Below are positions 1 to 10,664 of a DNA stretch of 59,540 nucleotides, one piece after another. The stretch is from Fragilaria crotonensis. Its lineage: Eukaryota; Bacillariophyta; Fragilariophyceae; Fragilariales; Fragilariaceae. The position numbers were made by a program, and so were the translations under genes. Positions within the stretch are counted from its first letter, which is position 1, and each line of letters begins with the position of its first letter. The notes under the pieces were generated by a model. That model searched no databases. It had not been told where the DNA came from and was given only the letters and a program-made list of their open reading frames with translations. The stretch lies in assembly GCA_022925895.1 (NCBI GenBank), contig JAKSYS010000377.1, positions 1-59,540 of the forward strand, in the 5' to 3' direction.

Positions 1-315
1 GCTTACAGCTAACTGTCCGTAGTGCTTGTACTGGAGTACGAGTACTGAGTAGTAGTCTACTAAAGTGCTGTTTCGAGGTGATGAGCGGCAGCGAAGCCCA
101 CCGAACTGTTGGCCCGACGCCAGATGGGTATTGGGTATCCTTGCGTGTCTCCGTCTCCTTGACAGTCCCAGGTTGGGCGGACTGGGAAGACGGCACCAGC
201 ACACAGCGAATCGCAAACCACAGCACCACTTGTCATTTTAAAACCAAGTAAAGCTGCATCTATTCCATACATCAACTACCACAACAATATCAACAACATT
301 AGCAATATCGGCATT

Positions 316-1892
316 ATGAAAATCATTGTGAAAACGCTCAAGGGTGAAAAGTTTTCGATTGATGTGGAAGCGTCTGCGACGGTGGAAACGATCAAGCAAA
401 TTATTGTACGTTTCAGAGGTACCATCTGTTTATTGTTTGTTTTGTGTATCACTGGCTACTCTGCATCTATTAGTAGTGGTATGGTCTTGCTTCATGCACA
501 CGCATGAAGAATTGACTACGATTGCATTGTTTGGATGATGGTTTGTGCTTGGTTGTGTAAACAGTGCACGATGTAAATTGGCAGGCACTAATTCTCCTTG
601 CACAGGAAACCACCAAGGCAGACATGCCAGCATCCAGCATGAAATTGATTCATTCAGGAAAAGTGTTGAAAGATTCCGATTCTGTAGAAACTTGTGGCAT
701 TAAAGAGAATGATTTCCTTGTCGTCATGGTCACGAAACCCAAGAAAGTCGCCGCTCCCGCGGCCGCACCTGCTGCATCAGCCCCCGAACCCGTCCCCGCT
801 CCAGCACCTCAACCAGCTACTCCCGTCGCTTCCGTTCCTGCTGCCGAAGCCAATCCGCCACCTGCTGACGTCCCAGCGCCACCTGCACCCGAGGCTGCAG
901 CAGCAGCAGTGGATTCGACCACTGCAGAAACACCACCACCACCACCAGCCGATGTTGCTACCGAAGGCACTCAAGACGATCTGTTCGCAACTCCCGACAT
1001 GGTCGCCAATCTTACAGCTCTCGGATTCCCAGAAACAGAAGTTCGTCATTGTTTGCGTGCCGCGAGAGGCAATCCCGATGTTGCTGTGGAATTCTTGACC
1101 AATGGCATTCCTGCGTTCCTGACCGGCGGACAGGAAGATGGCACGGATGCAACCACTTCGTCTTCGGCTCCTGCCTTGCAGGCATTGCGCAATCATCCGC
1201 AATTTAACGATTTACGCCGATTGGTGCAGTCCAATCCTGCCATGTTGCAGCAAGTTCTGACTCAAATTGGACAACAACAGCCAGATTTGTTGCGGGAAAT
1301 TAATGCCAATCAAGCTGCCTTTTTGGAACTCATGAATGAACCCATCGTTGCGACATCAACAACAACAACATCTACTTCAGCATCACCACAACAGGACCAA
1401 CGTTCCACATCTGCCACATCGTCGGATTCGACATCTCGGTCGGGCGGAGCTGCGGCTCTGGCTGGCGCTGATCCGGTCCAAATGGCACAAATGATGCAAA
1501 ATATGGATCCAGGACAATTGCAAATGATGGCCACCATGATGGGTCTGAGTCCCGAACAAGTACAAGCGGTTGGCCGCATGATTGGACAGCTGCCACCCGA
1601 TCAACTCCAAGAATATATGGCAAGCCATGGAGGGAGCGGCGACGGAGGATCGGCACCGCCGGGACAACACGTTTTGAGATTGACGGAAGAAGAAATGGCA
1701 GCTGTCGACCGATTGACGGAAATGGGGTTCGACCGGTCGGAGGCAGCGCAAGCATTCTTGGCGTGCGATAAGAATGAAGCTATGGCAGCCAATTTGCTCA
1801 TGGATGGAGGATTTGGATTCGGAGGGATGGACGAGGACGACGATGATGTTATGGGAGGAGCTGGTGATGACGATGATGACATGTATTCGTAA
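316..1892 (+). CDS. RAD23: RAD23-like ubiquitin receptor (UBL-UBA-STI1/XPCB-UBA)
   Basis: Exon 1 is 316-405 and exon 2 is 606-1892, joined across a 200-bp GT-AG intron (GTACGT...CACAG). Splicing restores a complete ubiquitin-like domain, with KQII followed by ETTKADMPAS and KLIHSGKVLKD. The spliced protein is about 458 aa, near the usual RAD23 length. Order: N-terminal UBL (residues 1-75, ending VVMVTKPKK), a Pro/Ala-rich linker, UBA1 (LTALGFPETEVRHCLRAA), the XPC-binding region (LRNHPQFNDLRRLVQSNPAM and LLREINANQAAFLELMNEP), a Ser/Thr-rich linker, then UBA2 (LTEMGFDRSEAAQAFLACDK) and an acidic Asp-rich tail. Family role: carries ubiquitinated substrates to the proteasome and stabilises XPC in nucleotide excision repair. 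The frame is intact. The extended MQM-rich segment between the XPC-binding region and UBA2 (around residues 310-350) is longer than in yeast. Confidence 0.95.
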
Positions 1893-2700
1893 GAAAGTGA
1901 GAGATCGATAATATAGTAACGCAAACGAGAAAACAGTGAAAGGGAAAAGATGCGAACAGGATGCAGTCCTATTCATACTCACGATTAGCTACATAGAGAT
2001 GCACGTTACTTATTCCTACACACGCACGTAAACTCGATAATTCGACCAAGATGAGACGCGTTACTGAGTGTATTTGGTGTTATATTTCATCCAACACCAT
2101 GTTACGCGTGTGGAAAGAAGCAGCACCAAGGAGGCGCAAACTAGTAGTACTTTCGTGGTGTGGAACCAAGTCCTTGTTCGGGAAAAGCAGCACAGGTACG
2201 CGCATTCAATGCATACCTTTGTTGTCGAAAGCTCCTCACTGTGTTGTCGAACCGTTTGGGAATACGAATGCATGGTCGAGCCATAACTGCGTCATTTACA
2301 TCAAGGGCCATTTGTGAGCATTTTCCAAGGCCTCCATTAGTTCGTACAAAATCCAACAAATCCACCAAGGCTGCCAGGCAATAACATTACAAGGGACATC
2401 AAAAAGCGGTAGCCGAAGAAGAATACTGGAATCGAGTTGTTCTACGCTTAATGCTGTCGGCGTCGTCTGAGCTTTGTGGCACAGCAGAAAGTTTTGTCAT
2501 TACATTCGATCTTGGTGGATAGCGTGCGGAACCAACTAGAACACCTTTCATAGGACTGTTAAACACGAGCTCACGATTACTTACGACATAAGCCCTTCAC
2601 AGTGTGGATGAGAAATATGAAGATAGTGGACGATGGACATGCATGGTACCCCGACAGCTTTCGAGTACAACGACGAACTTCTAATGTGACTCTCAATTAC
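1893..2700. other. intergenic, no gene seen
   Basis: This is the space between the RAD23 stop and the 3' end of the LRR remnant on the other strand. Short open frames overlap on both strands here, but none has a recognisable domain or consistent composition. I see no RNA gene. Confidence 0.5.
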
Positions 2701-4812
2701 TTAATCCACAACACAATGGCTCTTCGAACAAAATAGATCTGGCCGTTGCCTCACCATGAAATAAATAACATCAACTGGACTCTGATTGGTCATCATGGTC
2801 GTTACCAGTCGTAGGACCATTGAGGCAACTTGATTGCCTGTTGTCGCCGCCATATTCACATGGTGATAAATATACTGTGGCAGTAAGCGCACATCCACAA
2901 GTCTTCCCAATCCACGTGTCAAATAGATATTCCGCATCACGAGACTCTGCAGTTCCTTTGGACATGGTAGTCGTTGTCTATCATGGTCACCTTGCTGTCC
3001 ACCGTACGACTTCTTGGCGGGCAGCGAGACTCGACATTCCTTTCAGTTGTTGTTGTGGCTTTACCAGTATGGAGCGAAATTTCCATCAAAGAACGATTGT
3101 GCTGAACCAATTGAAGAAACGTATTTTGCCAATTCTTTTTCATATTGCCGTAATGGTCATTCTTTATCGTCCTCACGTCTTCATGCTCAAAGTCAAGCGA
3201 TAACAAATGCAATCGTCGGATAGAACACTGCTCTCGCTTCAAATATGCTCCCAGCGCTTCCATATCGTCACTGGTAGCCGTCATCTTGCCTAAAATGACA
3301 GTCTGCAGTTTACAATTTTCCAACAACGAGTCATGCATACTCTCTGAATCCCACCTATCTCATGACAGTTTCTGTCGTCGTGGTTGTACACATCAACACC
3401 AAAGAGTTGTGTAAGGACGTGCTTCAAATACATGTGTTGATTTCCATGTTGGGATTAGTACCACAGTTGTCAAGTTTGGTGCGAGAAATGTCAAGCGTGG
3501 TGTTGTTTCGTCGTTGTCGACGCGACCTTGTCGTCATTTTGGTCGCATGTCAAGGACCCTCGCAAATCCAATGATTCCAATCGTGGCAATAACAATGTCG
3601 ACGAAATGGAGTATTTGTACTCCAGTTCTTGTTCTCAGGAAGTGTTGTAGTACTCTGACAAGAACGAGCTCTACTTGCTCCTCCTTCGACGTCCATGGCT
3701 GCCTCTGCAGTTGTTGTACATCTTCATCATCATGACGACAATGACGAGAATCATGACTTCCCAAGAGCAGATTGTGGATTTAGGTCCACCGGCCCAGAGA
3801 TGGCATGAAAAGTGTTGCAATGTTCCCGAACACGAACGAATCAAATCCTGATACAAGGAATCCGGCCAATGACAACTGGTCAAGGTCAAGTGAGTCAAAC
3901 GTTGAAAGGATGCACCAAAATGTGTACGGTGATGGTTGTTGTTGTTGTTCTCATGCATTAATTGTTCTTGTCGTGTGGTTGACATGGACGACATGAATGA
4001 CGCCATTGTTGCCATGGAACAATATGAGTTGGCAATAATCAATGTTTCCACGTTGGATGATTGCAACCATAATGATTGTTGACGTTAGCCTTGTCATTGT
4101 CTTGGTCATGATCCCACCGTACAAGACTTGAAGCAATTGGTCATGATAGAGTTCCAACAAAATAATTGTGGTGCCACAGCCTCGTCTTGTTGTTCGTGTC
4201 TTCGACGACAAGCATGATGATTGCGCAATACGCCGATAATTGCGGGTGTTGTCACATTGGTAAAGGCAAATACTTGTCGTCGTTGAATCTGACGATTCGA
4301 TGCAGTTGCAGATGGTGTTGCAATAGGTATCTTCGCCGCGAAAGGATGATTTGTCATTTTTCCTTCTTGCATCATGACCATTACTGTTAGAACAACCACT
4401 CTACTCGGGTACCATCAGCATCATCATCAGCAGTCGTCGTTGTTGTGATGGTGATGGTGATTGTTTGTGCTGACATCCTCGAATTTCCAATTGATAACGG
4501 CATTGTCACTTGTGTGTCAAGAAAGTGTTTGAGACGAAACAGTTCTCGACTGTTGCTCATGTCCATGGATCGTAGTAGCTTTGCATTCTTCCTGTTCTGC
4601 TTCTTGTCCTTATTACGATTGTTGTTGTTGTTGTTCCGTTTCGATCTTGTTGTTGTGGCAACAGGCATGCCAACGTGACGTCGTTTCAAAATGATACTCT
4701 TGTCATTGCAAACATGCAACGTAGAATGACGACAATCATCATCATTATCATTGTAGTGACCGGTCATGATGACTTGGTCCCGATGTACACTGGAAACAAC
4801 AAACAACAACAA
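2701..4812 (-). pseudogene. decayed RNI-like leucine-rich-repeat protein gene
   Basis: Reading the minus strand from 4812 to 2701, LRR-like segments lie in successive different frames. They are 3671-4066 (VETLIIANSY and FQRLTHLTLTSCHW), 3534-3764 (LQHFLRTRTGVQILHFVD), 2937-3338 (LLENCKLQTVILGKM, CSIRRLHLLSLDFEHEDV, LVQHNRSLMEISLH) and 2701-2940, which ends IYFMVRQRPDLF. That ending is the usual C-terminal signature of the large diatom LRR family (I/L-Y-x-L-L-R-x-R-P-D-L). At least four frame changes and in-frame stops separate the pieces. The 4387-4812 segment, rich in Asn and Lys, may be the N-terminus. If functional, such proteins are intracellular LRR scaffolds of unknown role. Alternative: a gene with introns I failed to place. 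The frame changes without splice signals favour decay or sequence error. Confidence 0.5.
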
Positions 4813-5466
4813 TAAACAATCTATATAAAGTCAACAGCCCGACAATTCTTCGTTTTGTCTCGTTGTGTTTTGCTTTTGCGCGCGCTCGTGTCGAATAACT
4901 GCGAGATACTGTGATTTAAAACAGTAAGTGGTAGGTATCATACAAGTCAAAGGAGTGCTTAGATCTGATAGGACGAACACGACCGAGAATTGAAAAACTA
5001 TGATGTCATGATGATCCTTCCTGAAACTCCACAAAATGAGACAAGAGTCCTCCCCAGCAGGCACGCGTACAGAGTTCTAGTTTCTTGTTTCGTTGTATGA
5101 TAGTTTTGGGCCAATGATCCCGACGCGGGACAAGTTCAAGATTGGAATACTTTTTTCAAATGAAAAAGGAAAGGGGTGGCAGACACGCACACACCACACA
5201 CGTCATACTATCCGCTATTCATCGCACACATCTTCCGAATGTCGAAATGCAGTGCGACTATCCACCCTTTCAATGCTGCTCATCAAGAAGGTTGAATCCA
5301 TTGTTCATGCAAAATGTTCCATATGACGAACATGAGGGGGTCTGATGAGAAAACCATGATCCTCATGACTCATGACATTTCATGTTCTAGTACGGTCATC
5401 AACTCCTGTACATCTCGTGGTCAATCATTCGAACATTCGAGATCCGAGCTTGTGAATTGTTCTGAG
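4813..5466. other. intergenic, no gene seen
   Basis: Nothing recognisable lies between the LRR remnant and the TIR element. Positions 5462-5466 are the left copy of the CTGAG target-site duplication. Confidence 0.5.
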
Positions 5467-6634
5467 GCCCACCCTTACGGTAACGAAAAGTTGAGATGAA
5501 AAACTGACCCCCCAACTTTTTTTTTCATGTTCACCGGCCTTATGGATGAAAAGTTGCATGAAAAACCAAGTTGGACCGATCTCAACTTTTCATCGAAAAG
5601 TTGGTGGTAAAAGTTGGGGCCCAACTTTATCAGCAACTTTCGATGAAAAGTTGAGAGCATCGAGTCGAGTGAATCATAAAGTGGAACAACACCAGCGAAC
5701 AACGACGACCCCGGCACCAGACGTCGCGAGTCGCGAGTCGCGACGACGACATTAGCGACGGCATGTCGTCGTCGTCGACGTCAACGAGCAACACTGACGA
5801 CGACAGTGTCACTGACCTCGCGGCGATGACGACGAACGACGACGGCGACTAGAGACGCTAGCGACGACGAGGAGGCGACACGAAACCTCGCCACGACAAC
5901 AAGCGAAAGCGGCGACACTAGATGTTACCAACGCGGACGAGCGACACTCGCAACGACGAAGACGGCGACTAGAGGGCGACCATGACGAGGACAACGGCAC
6001 TATGATAGACCTGGCGACGACGACGACGACACTAACAACGACAAGGCGACAGTGGACGTTGTCGACGACGACACAAGCGACGCTCGCGACGTCAACACTA
6101 AATCTCGCGACGACGACGACACAAGCGACACGAAACCTCGCGACGACGGCATCACTTGACGTCGTCGTCGACACTAGCGACCCTACTTTGCGACACTAGC
6201 TAGACGCCAGCGGCCATGATGGCGACGCTTTCCGAGAACTGCTTCCTCAAATGTTACCATGTATGGTATTAGCTTATATTTGTTCTAAAACTAAGGATCT
6301 ACTACGTCTACTCTAGCTAATCCTAAAAAACAACTATCGCATGCATTATTGCCACTCTCGTCGTCGTCGTCGTTCTCAAGATAAGTATGGAGGGTAACAA
6401 ATGCGGGAGGGGGCTGCATTCCCTGCAGTCATCAATAACGGTGTGCGGTGGAATTGCCTGAAAGAATACTGGAGTACTCCGAGTATGGAATAAAATGCGA
6501 CACTAGGATAAAGAATGACCCGGAAAACACAACTTTATTTGTATTCACGATAAGGCCGGGGAAACGACATTTTCTAAAACAAAAGTTGGGGGGTCAGTTT
6601 TTCATCGCAACTTTTCGCTACCGTAAGGGTGGGC
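5467..6634. mobile_element. 1.17-kb non-autonomous TIR element with 5-bp target duplication
   Basis: The ends are inverted copies of each other. The left end begins GCCCACCCTTACGGTA at 5467, and the reverse complement of the right end, from 6634, begins identically. About 54 bp match with two mismatches, including an inner ACTGACCCCCCAACTTTT block. CTGAG directly flanks both sides (5462-5466 and 6635-6639), so the insertion is well defined. No transposase is encoded. From about 5546 to 5660 the motif AAAAGTTG/CAACTTTT recurs in both orientations. From about 5690 to 6200 the interior is a degenerate array of CGACGA/GACACT trinucleotide-like repeats. The superfamily is not clear: a 5-bp duplication with long TIRs beginning GCCC does not fit one class by eye. 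Confidence 0.8.
5690..6200. repeat. degenerate CGA/GAC-type simple-sequence array
   Basis: About 500 bp is dominated by CGACGACGA and ACGACGACG tracts interspersed with ACACTAGCGAC-like units. It lies wholly inside the TIR element and forms its core. It opens long low-complexity frames on both strands (rich in Thr/Ser/Arg or Val/Ser), which I do not regard as genes. Confidence 0.75.
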
Positions 6635-7190
6635 CTGAGTGTCTTGTTTGAAAAAATGAGTCTTGTTGCGACCTGAAGAATGGGATTGTGTTCGCCTCAT
6701 GACATTTGATAGGCACCTAGTCGGTTTTCAGTTTTGTATACATACACGTTCTCAGCATAGTGTAGATCATGATCTCGTTTACTTGCTTATACACGATGAT
6801 ATATAAAAATATTAATATATGTATATGTACCCCAACAGCGTTTTCCAGTTACTTCACTACTGGTACATACTACATACTATTGTACTACTGCCTCGTGTTC
6901 TACCGGTTGTACTGGTACGGGGTACCGTTCGATGAGAAGCCTCTGAGTCGACTGTCACTCGTGACTCGTTGACACGTCTGACGAATCCACCCTCCCACCC
7001 TATCGTTGGCCATCAGATTCATGGTGATTGTTTCCGCCACAACAGTATTGTACAACAGTACCAACAGAGCATTCCCAGGTAAGGTACGTATACTTGTAGG
7101 TGCCAAACCATCACAACACCGCAACCCGCAACCCTGCATGTTGCGCAGTAAATAGAGTGTGAGATCAAGATTAGGTTTCTTTGTGTGCCG
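6635..7190. other. intergenic, upstream of the 7191 gene
   Basis: It begins with the right CTGAG target copy (6635-6639), then AT-rich DNA with a GTAC-rich patch around 6860-6930. It must contain the promoter of the gene starting at 7191. I cannot point to specific elements. Confidence 0.45.
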
Positions 7191-8386
7191 ATGAGATTGC
7201 GACCACAGAAAATGATGCTACGGGTGTTGCTCCACGTAGCATTCCTTGCTACCGTTACATCATTTCGATTTCGTCCATTGCAACATTCGTTGCAGCAAGC
7301 AGGCACCACGACAACAACGACAACAATGGCAGTATCCTTGGTAACATTACATACATTACGTACCATTGAAATTCGGGGTGGAGATCTTGTCCTTGATGAC
7401 GATGATAACGATGACTATGACGATGAGGAAGTGGATGAAGACGAAGACGGTGACGACGAGGATCTCCCGAAAAGGCGTCCTCCAACAACGAATCGACCAA
7501 TACGAAATTCTCCTCCCAACAACAACATGATGATGAACAGGAAAAAGAAAAAAACCATCTAAATCGTTATCAATCGCATCGTCGATCGCCCGTACAACTG
7601 TGGATTGGACGAGTCGTGCGGCATGGAGCACCCTCAAGGGTACGGGAGCGGCTGCTGTACAACTCGCATCACCTGCCCATCGACGACCCATATCCATAAG
7701 GGAACTATCGGGACGATGGAGACTGGATCAGTGCCTATGGAGTCGCAGCAGCAGTGGGAGTAATATTCTGTGTGCGGCCAATGTAGAATTGACTCCGCAA
7801 GGACAAGTACTTGTCGTACTATTGCAAGATCCAGAACAACAACAACAATCCGATTCTGCGTCGGCATCACCACCATCACCATCATCATCAACAACAACAA
7901 CATTGACTACCACATACGTGTTTCATTCTCACCCTTGGCCAAAATCATGTCGTTTGGAATTCCAAGCACGAGCCTTTCAGGGACCTCGCGATGTGCATCC
8001 CATCTTGGTCCATTACCAAGGGAGTGTCCGTCGCAAGGTTGCCGATCCGAGCGTCCTCAAGATTGTGGGACACATGTATCAAGTCGTACGACCACCACGA
8101 AATGGGAAAACCTGCAAAATTGGGGAAACGCATTGGGACGTTTGTGGCGCGGCGGAGGTTGAGTAAAAGGACAGAACGAACTGGTGCCGAGACGTCGTCA
8201 TCACGACGTCGAAGACAAGCCGCAGATCTAGATGATGACGACGATACTGAAAACGACTCGGATGAAGGGGCTGGCGACCTTGGCGACGAAGAACAAGACA
8301 GTAATGATGAGACGGATGTCCGTGATGAAGACTCGGATGACCATTATGAAGTGGATGACGATAGTGATTACGACGAGGCAGAGTAA
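7191..8386 (+). CDS. secreted or plastid-targeted protein of unknown function (two frame breaks)
   Basis: I do not recognise the family. The start at 7191 gives a signal-peptide-like hydrophobic stretch (LRVLLHVAFLATVTSF) with Phe right after a small residue. That resembles the diatom ASAFAP cleavage site of complex-plastid preproteins, so plastid import is plausible. Next come an Asp/Glu-rich stretch, a conserved-looking core (ELSGRWRLDQCLW, TYVFHSHPWPKSCRLEFQAR, ILVHYQGSVRRKVADPSVLK, then IGTFVARRRLSKR) and a long acidic tail rich in Asp ending at 8386. The coding frame changes twice, near 7550 in an A-rich run (GAAAAAGAAAAAAACC) and near 8105 in GGGAAAACC. Each is a one-base shift with no splice sites, so either sequence error or recent breakage. 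The gene converges on the RRM gene, with 29 bp between stops. Confidence 0.6.
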
Positions 8387-8415
8387 TAAATCGTTTGTTA
8401 AGCGCGAGCTCGTTT

Positions 8416-9504
8416 TCATTTCTTAGCTCCATACTGCTTTGTCCACAATCGACCATCTACCAGTTTGTATGATCCCTTCATACGACCGCCCTTGTCATCG
8501 TAATCCACAAAGACAGGCCGTCCCAAAACGGAAAGCCCAAATGGTTTGGACGCCTTCTCGACTGCGCCCTGTGCACCCTCGGGATTCTTGTACTCGACGT
8601 ATGCAAATCCCTTGGACTGTGTCGTATTGTTGGAATGCCGTGCAATCCGAATTCCACCGTCCAGAATCTTGCCACAAACTTGAAACGACTGCAATATATC
8701 GTCTTCAGTCGCGTGGTACGGCAAATTCTTGACGAACACAACCCGACATGATCCGCTATTGGTCGTTGGTGGCGCACTACCGGTAGTTGATGTCGTCACA
8801 TCTGACGAAGCGTTGATCGTCGGCACAAGTTTGGGTGCCTTGGCCGGAACAATCGTGAGATATCTCTTCCCCATGGTTTCTCCATGACTCGCCAGTGCTT
8901 TTTCTCGAGATTTCGTGAATACCACATGTCCATAACCTCGAAGTCGACCCGTATCGTGCCACGTTGCGAGACGCAGTTCTTCAACATCATTATCATCGTC
9001 ATCTGCCTTGATACGAGTTGCAAACCAATCACGTACATCTGATTCTGTAGCATCAAAAGGAAGGCCCTCCACATATACGGTGCGATCTAGGGAAGCAACT
9101 TTGGAATCATGAGCTTCAGCAAGAATGGGTTTGGATGATGATGACGTTGCATCATTGGCAGAATCGGATTTGGATTTGCGCTTCCTCTTTCTCTTGCGTT
9201 TTGATCTTGTCGTTGGATCATCGTCGTTGTCGTCATCATCGTCTGCGTCACTGTGAATGTCCTTGTTCGTTTCGATCACTGCTGTAACTTCCTTTTCGTC
9301 ATCGACGAGGTGTACGTTTTTGGTTTCATCAAGCTCAATGCCATTATTGTCGTTTTTGACTTTGTTGTCGTCGCCGTTGTCTTCATCAATGCCATCACGC
9401 TTGGAATTGCTTGTACGCTTGCGCTTCTTCTTCTTGACCTTCTTGTCTGTCTTCTCGTCAATAGCACCATTCGTCAAGGTCGTTTCGTCTTGAATCGCCT
9501 TCAT
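8416..9504 (-). CDS. nucleolin-like protein with two RRM domains
   Basis: A single intact 362-aa frame. The N-terminal third is highly charged, with Lys/Arg blocks (KKVKKKKRKR, RSKRKRKRKRKSKS) and Asp runs, typical of a nucleolar protein. RRM1 (about residues 140-225) shows RNP2 TVYVEGLPFD and an RNP1-like RGYGHVVF. RRM2 (about 250-335) shows RNP2 VVFVKNLPYHATEDDI and RNP1 SKGFAYVEY. Family role: RNA binding in nucleolar or ribosome-biogenesis complexes. The NSR1/nucleolin type is the closest fit, and a NOP12/RBM34-like role is the alternative. The ATG at 9504 is the first in frame (MKAIQDETTLTNG). No intron is needed. Confidence 0.85.
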   Translation of the reverse strand: MKAIQDETTLTNGAIDEKTDKKVKKKKRKRTSNSKRDGIDEDNGDDNKVKNDNNGIELDETKNVHLVDDEKEVTAVIETNKDIHSDADDDDDNDDDPTTRSKRKRKRKRKSKSDSANDATSSSSKPILAEAHDSKVASLDRTVYVEGLPFDATESDVRDWFATRIKADDDDNDVEELRLATWHDTGRLRGYGHVVFTKSREKALASHGETMGKRYLTIVPAKAPKLVPTINASSDVTTSTTGSAPPTTNSGSCRVVFVKNLPYHATEDDILQSFQVCGKILDGGIRIARHSNNTTQSKGFAYVEYKNPEGAQGAVEKASKPFGLSVLGRPVFVDYDDKGGRMKGSYKLVDGRLWTKQYGAKK

Positions 9505-10664
9505 TTGGTAGTGAGTACTTTATGCAACAAGAGCTACTATGACCGAAGAGCACAGTGGAGCCAATTCGAAAATACTTTCTCAACCTTTGCAAAGTTGCAA
9601 AGGACCGTAACTTGTTCACCACTCCTGCAAACGTTGCGAAAACTGAGATGCGAAAAGCATATGAAAAATCAGTCAACCTGAAACCCTCGGGATTTGACTC
9701 CAAGGCGAGATTTGACTGGTCGGGAGACGGGATGCGAATGTTGTGCTGCGGGCTGCAGAGCATACACAGTACGTGGTACTCAGTACCAGTTTCAGTGCGT
9801 CGTACTACAGTACCACAGAAAAAGTGCCTGGAGCCGTTATTTTAACCCCGTTGTGGACTAAAGATATCTTGCTCAAAAATGCTTTGATTTCAAGTCTTTT
9901 TGCTTACAAATTGTGTTCAATGTTCTTGACTATCCAGTGCATTAATCATTCTTGTACTGAACCAAGAATTGACAAAGTTTTTGAAGTTGCGAAGCTCATT
10001 TTTGCATTTATCGGCTCCAGGCACTTCATTTAAATGTATATGTACCTGAAGACATTTTTTAGGCATCGGTTGAGATTTTTCACCCCTTTCGACTATGATT
10101 TCTTGTACTAGTTTTTTACTGCTACAGAGTTTTTCCCTATTGGTGGTACGCGATCAATGAGGTGAAAACCCGAAGGGGTGAAAAATTGCCAACCCTCAAC
10201 ATGCAGTTGCATTCACAACCCCAGTTTACTAATCGGTTCGTAACATATATCAGAGATCAACTCGGCTGTACTAATTTCCATTGAATTCTTGAAATTGGGA
10301 TCCGATTAACTGTCACCTATTTTTCGTCATCGTACGACACGTTACTTAAGGACCTTGTAGAAAATTTAGCTACAAGTGGAAGCTGTTCAAGATGGGAATT
10401 TTGTTTCCTTTCCTCGACTTATTATCTCAATCAATTCACCACGCCTGCCCTCCCTGCTCTGAATTTGAATTTGAATTCATGCACATATTCACGCACATAA
10501 ATCTGATTTAAAATAAGAATAACTTGACATTTTTTCACCATACTGCAGCACCATTCCATTCATTGTTCCCTTTGTTGCCATCGTGCTGTCATCACATTCT
10601 CCTCCTCATAGTGCTTGTCTCACTTTTAAGAAGATTACTTTCATCCCACTCCTATTGTATTGAG
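9505..10664. other. intergenic, holds a small foldback repeat
   Basis: The only structure I see is the inverted repeat at 10068-10194, listed separately, plus a GTAC-rich patch at about 9765-9815. Short open frames here have no recognisable content. Confidence 0.45.
10068..10194. repeat. 127-bp foldback repeat, MITE-like
   Basis: GGTTGAG.ATTTTTCACCCC at 10068-10091 is matched in inverse by the segment at 10171-10194 (reverse complement GGTTGGCAATTTTTCACCCC), with about 80 bp between the arms. A clean target-site duplication is not visible, so an old miniature TIR element is only one possibility. Confidence 0.5.

Noticed and set aside
694-1982. Long open frames overlapping RAD23 in other frames and on the minus strand
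   Set aside because: They are shadows caused by the Pro/Ala/Gln-rich composition. RAD23 explains the sequence.
5546-6174. Open frames inside the CGA/GAC array
   Set aside because: Pure low-complexity translations in several frames, with no domain.
9555-9845. 96-codon open frame downstream of the RRM gene's start
   Set aside because: No recognisable content and runs into GTAC-rich DNA.
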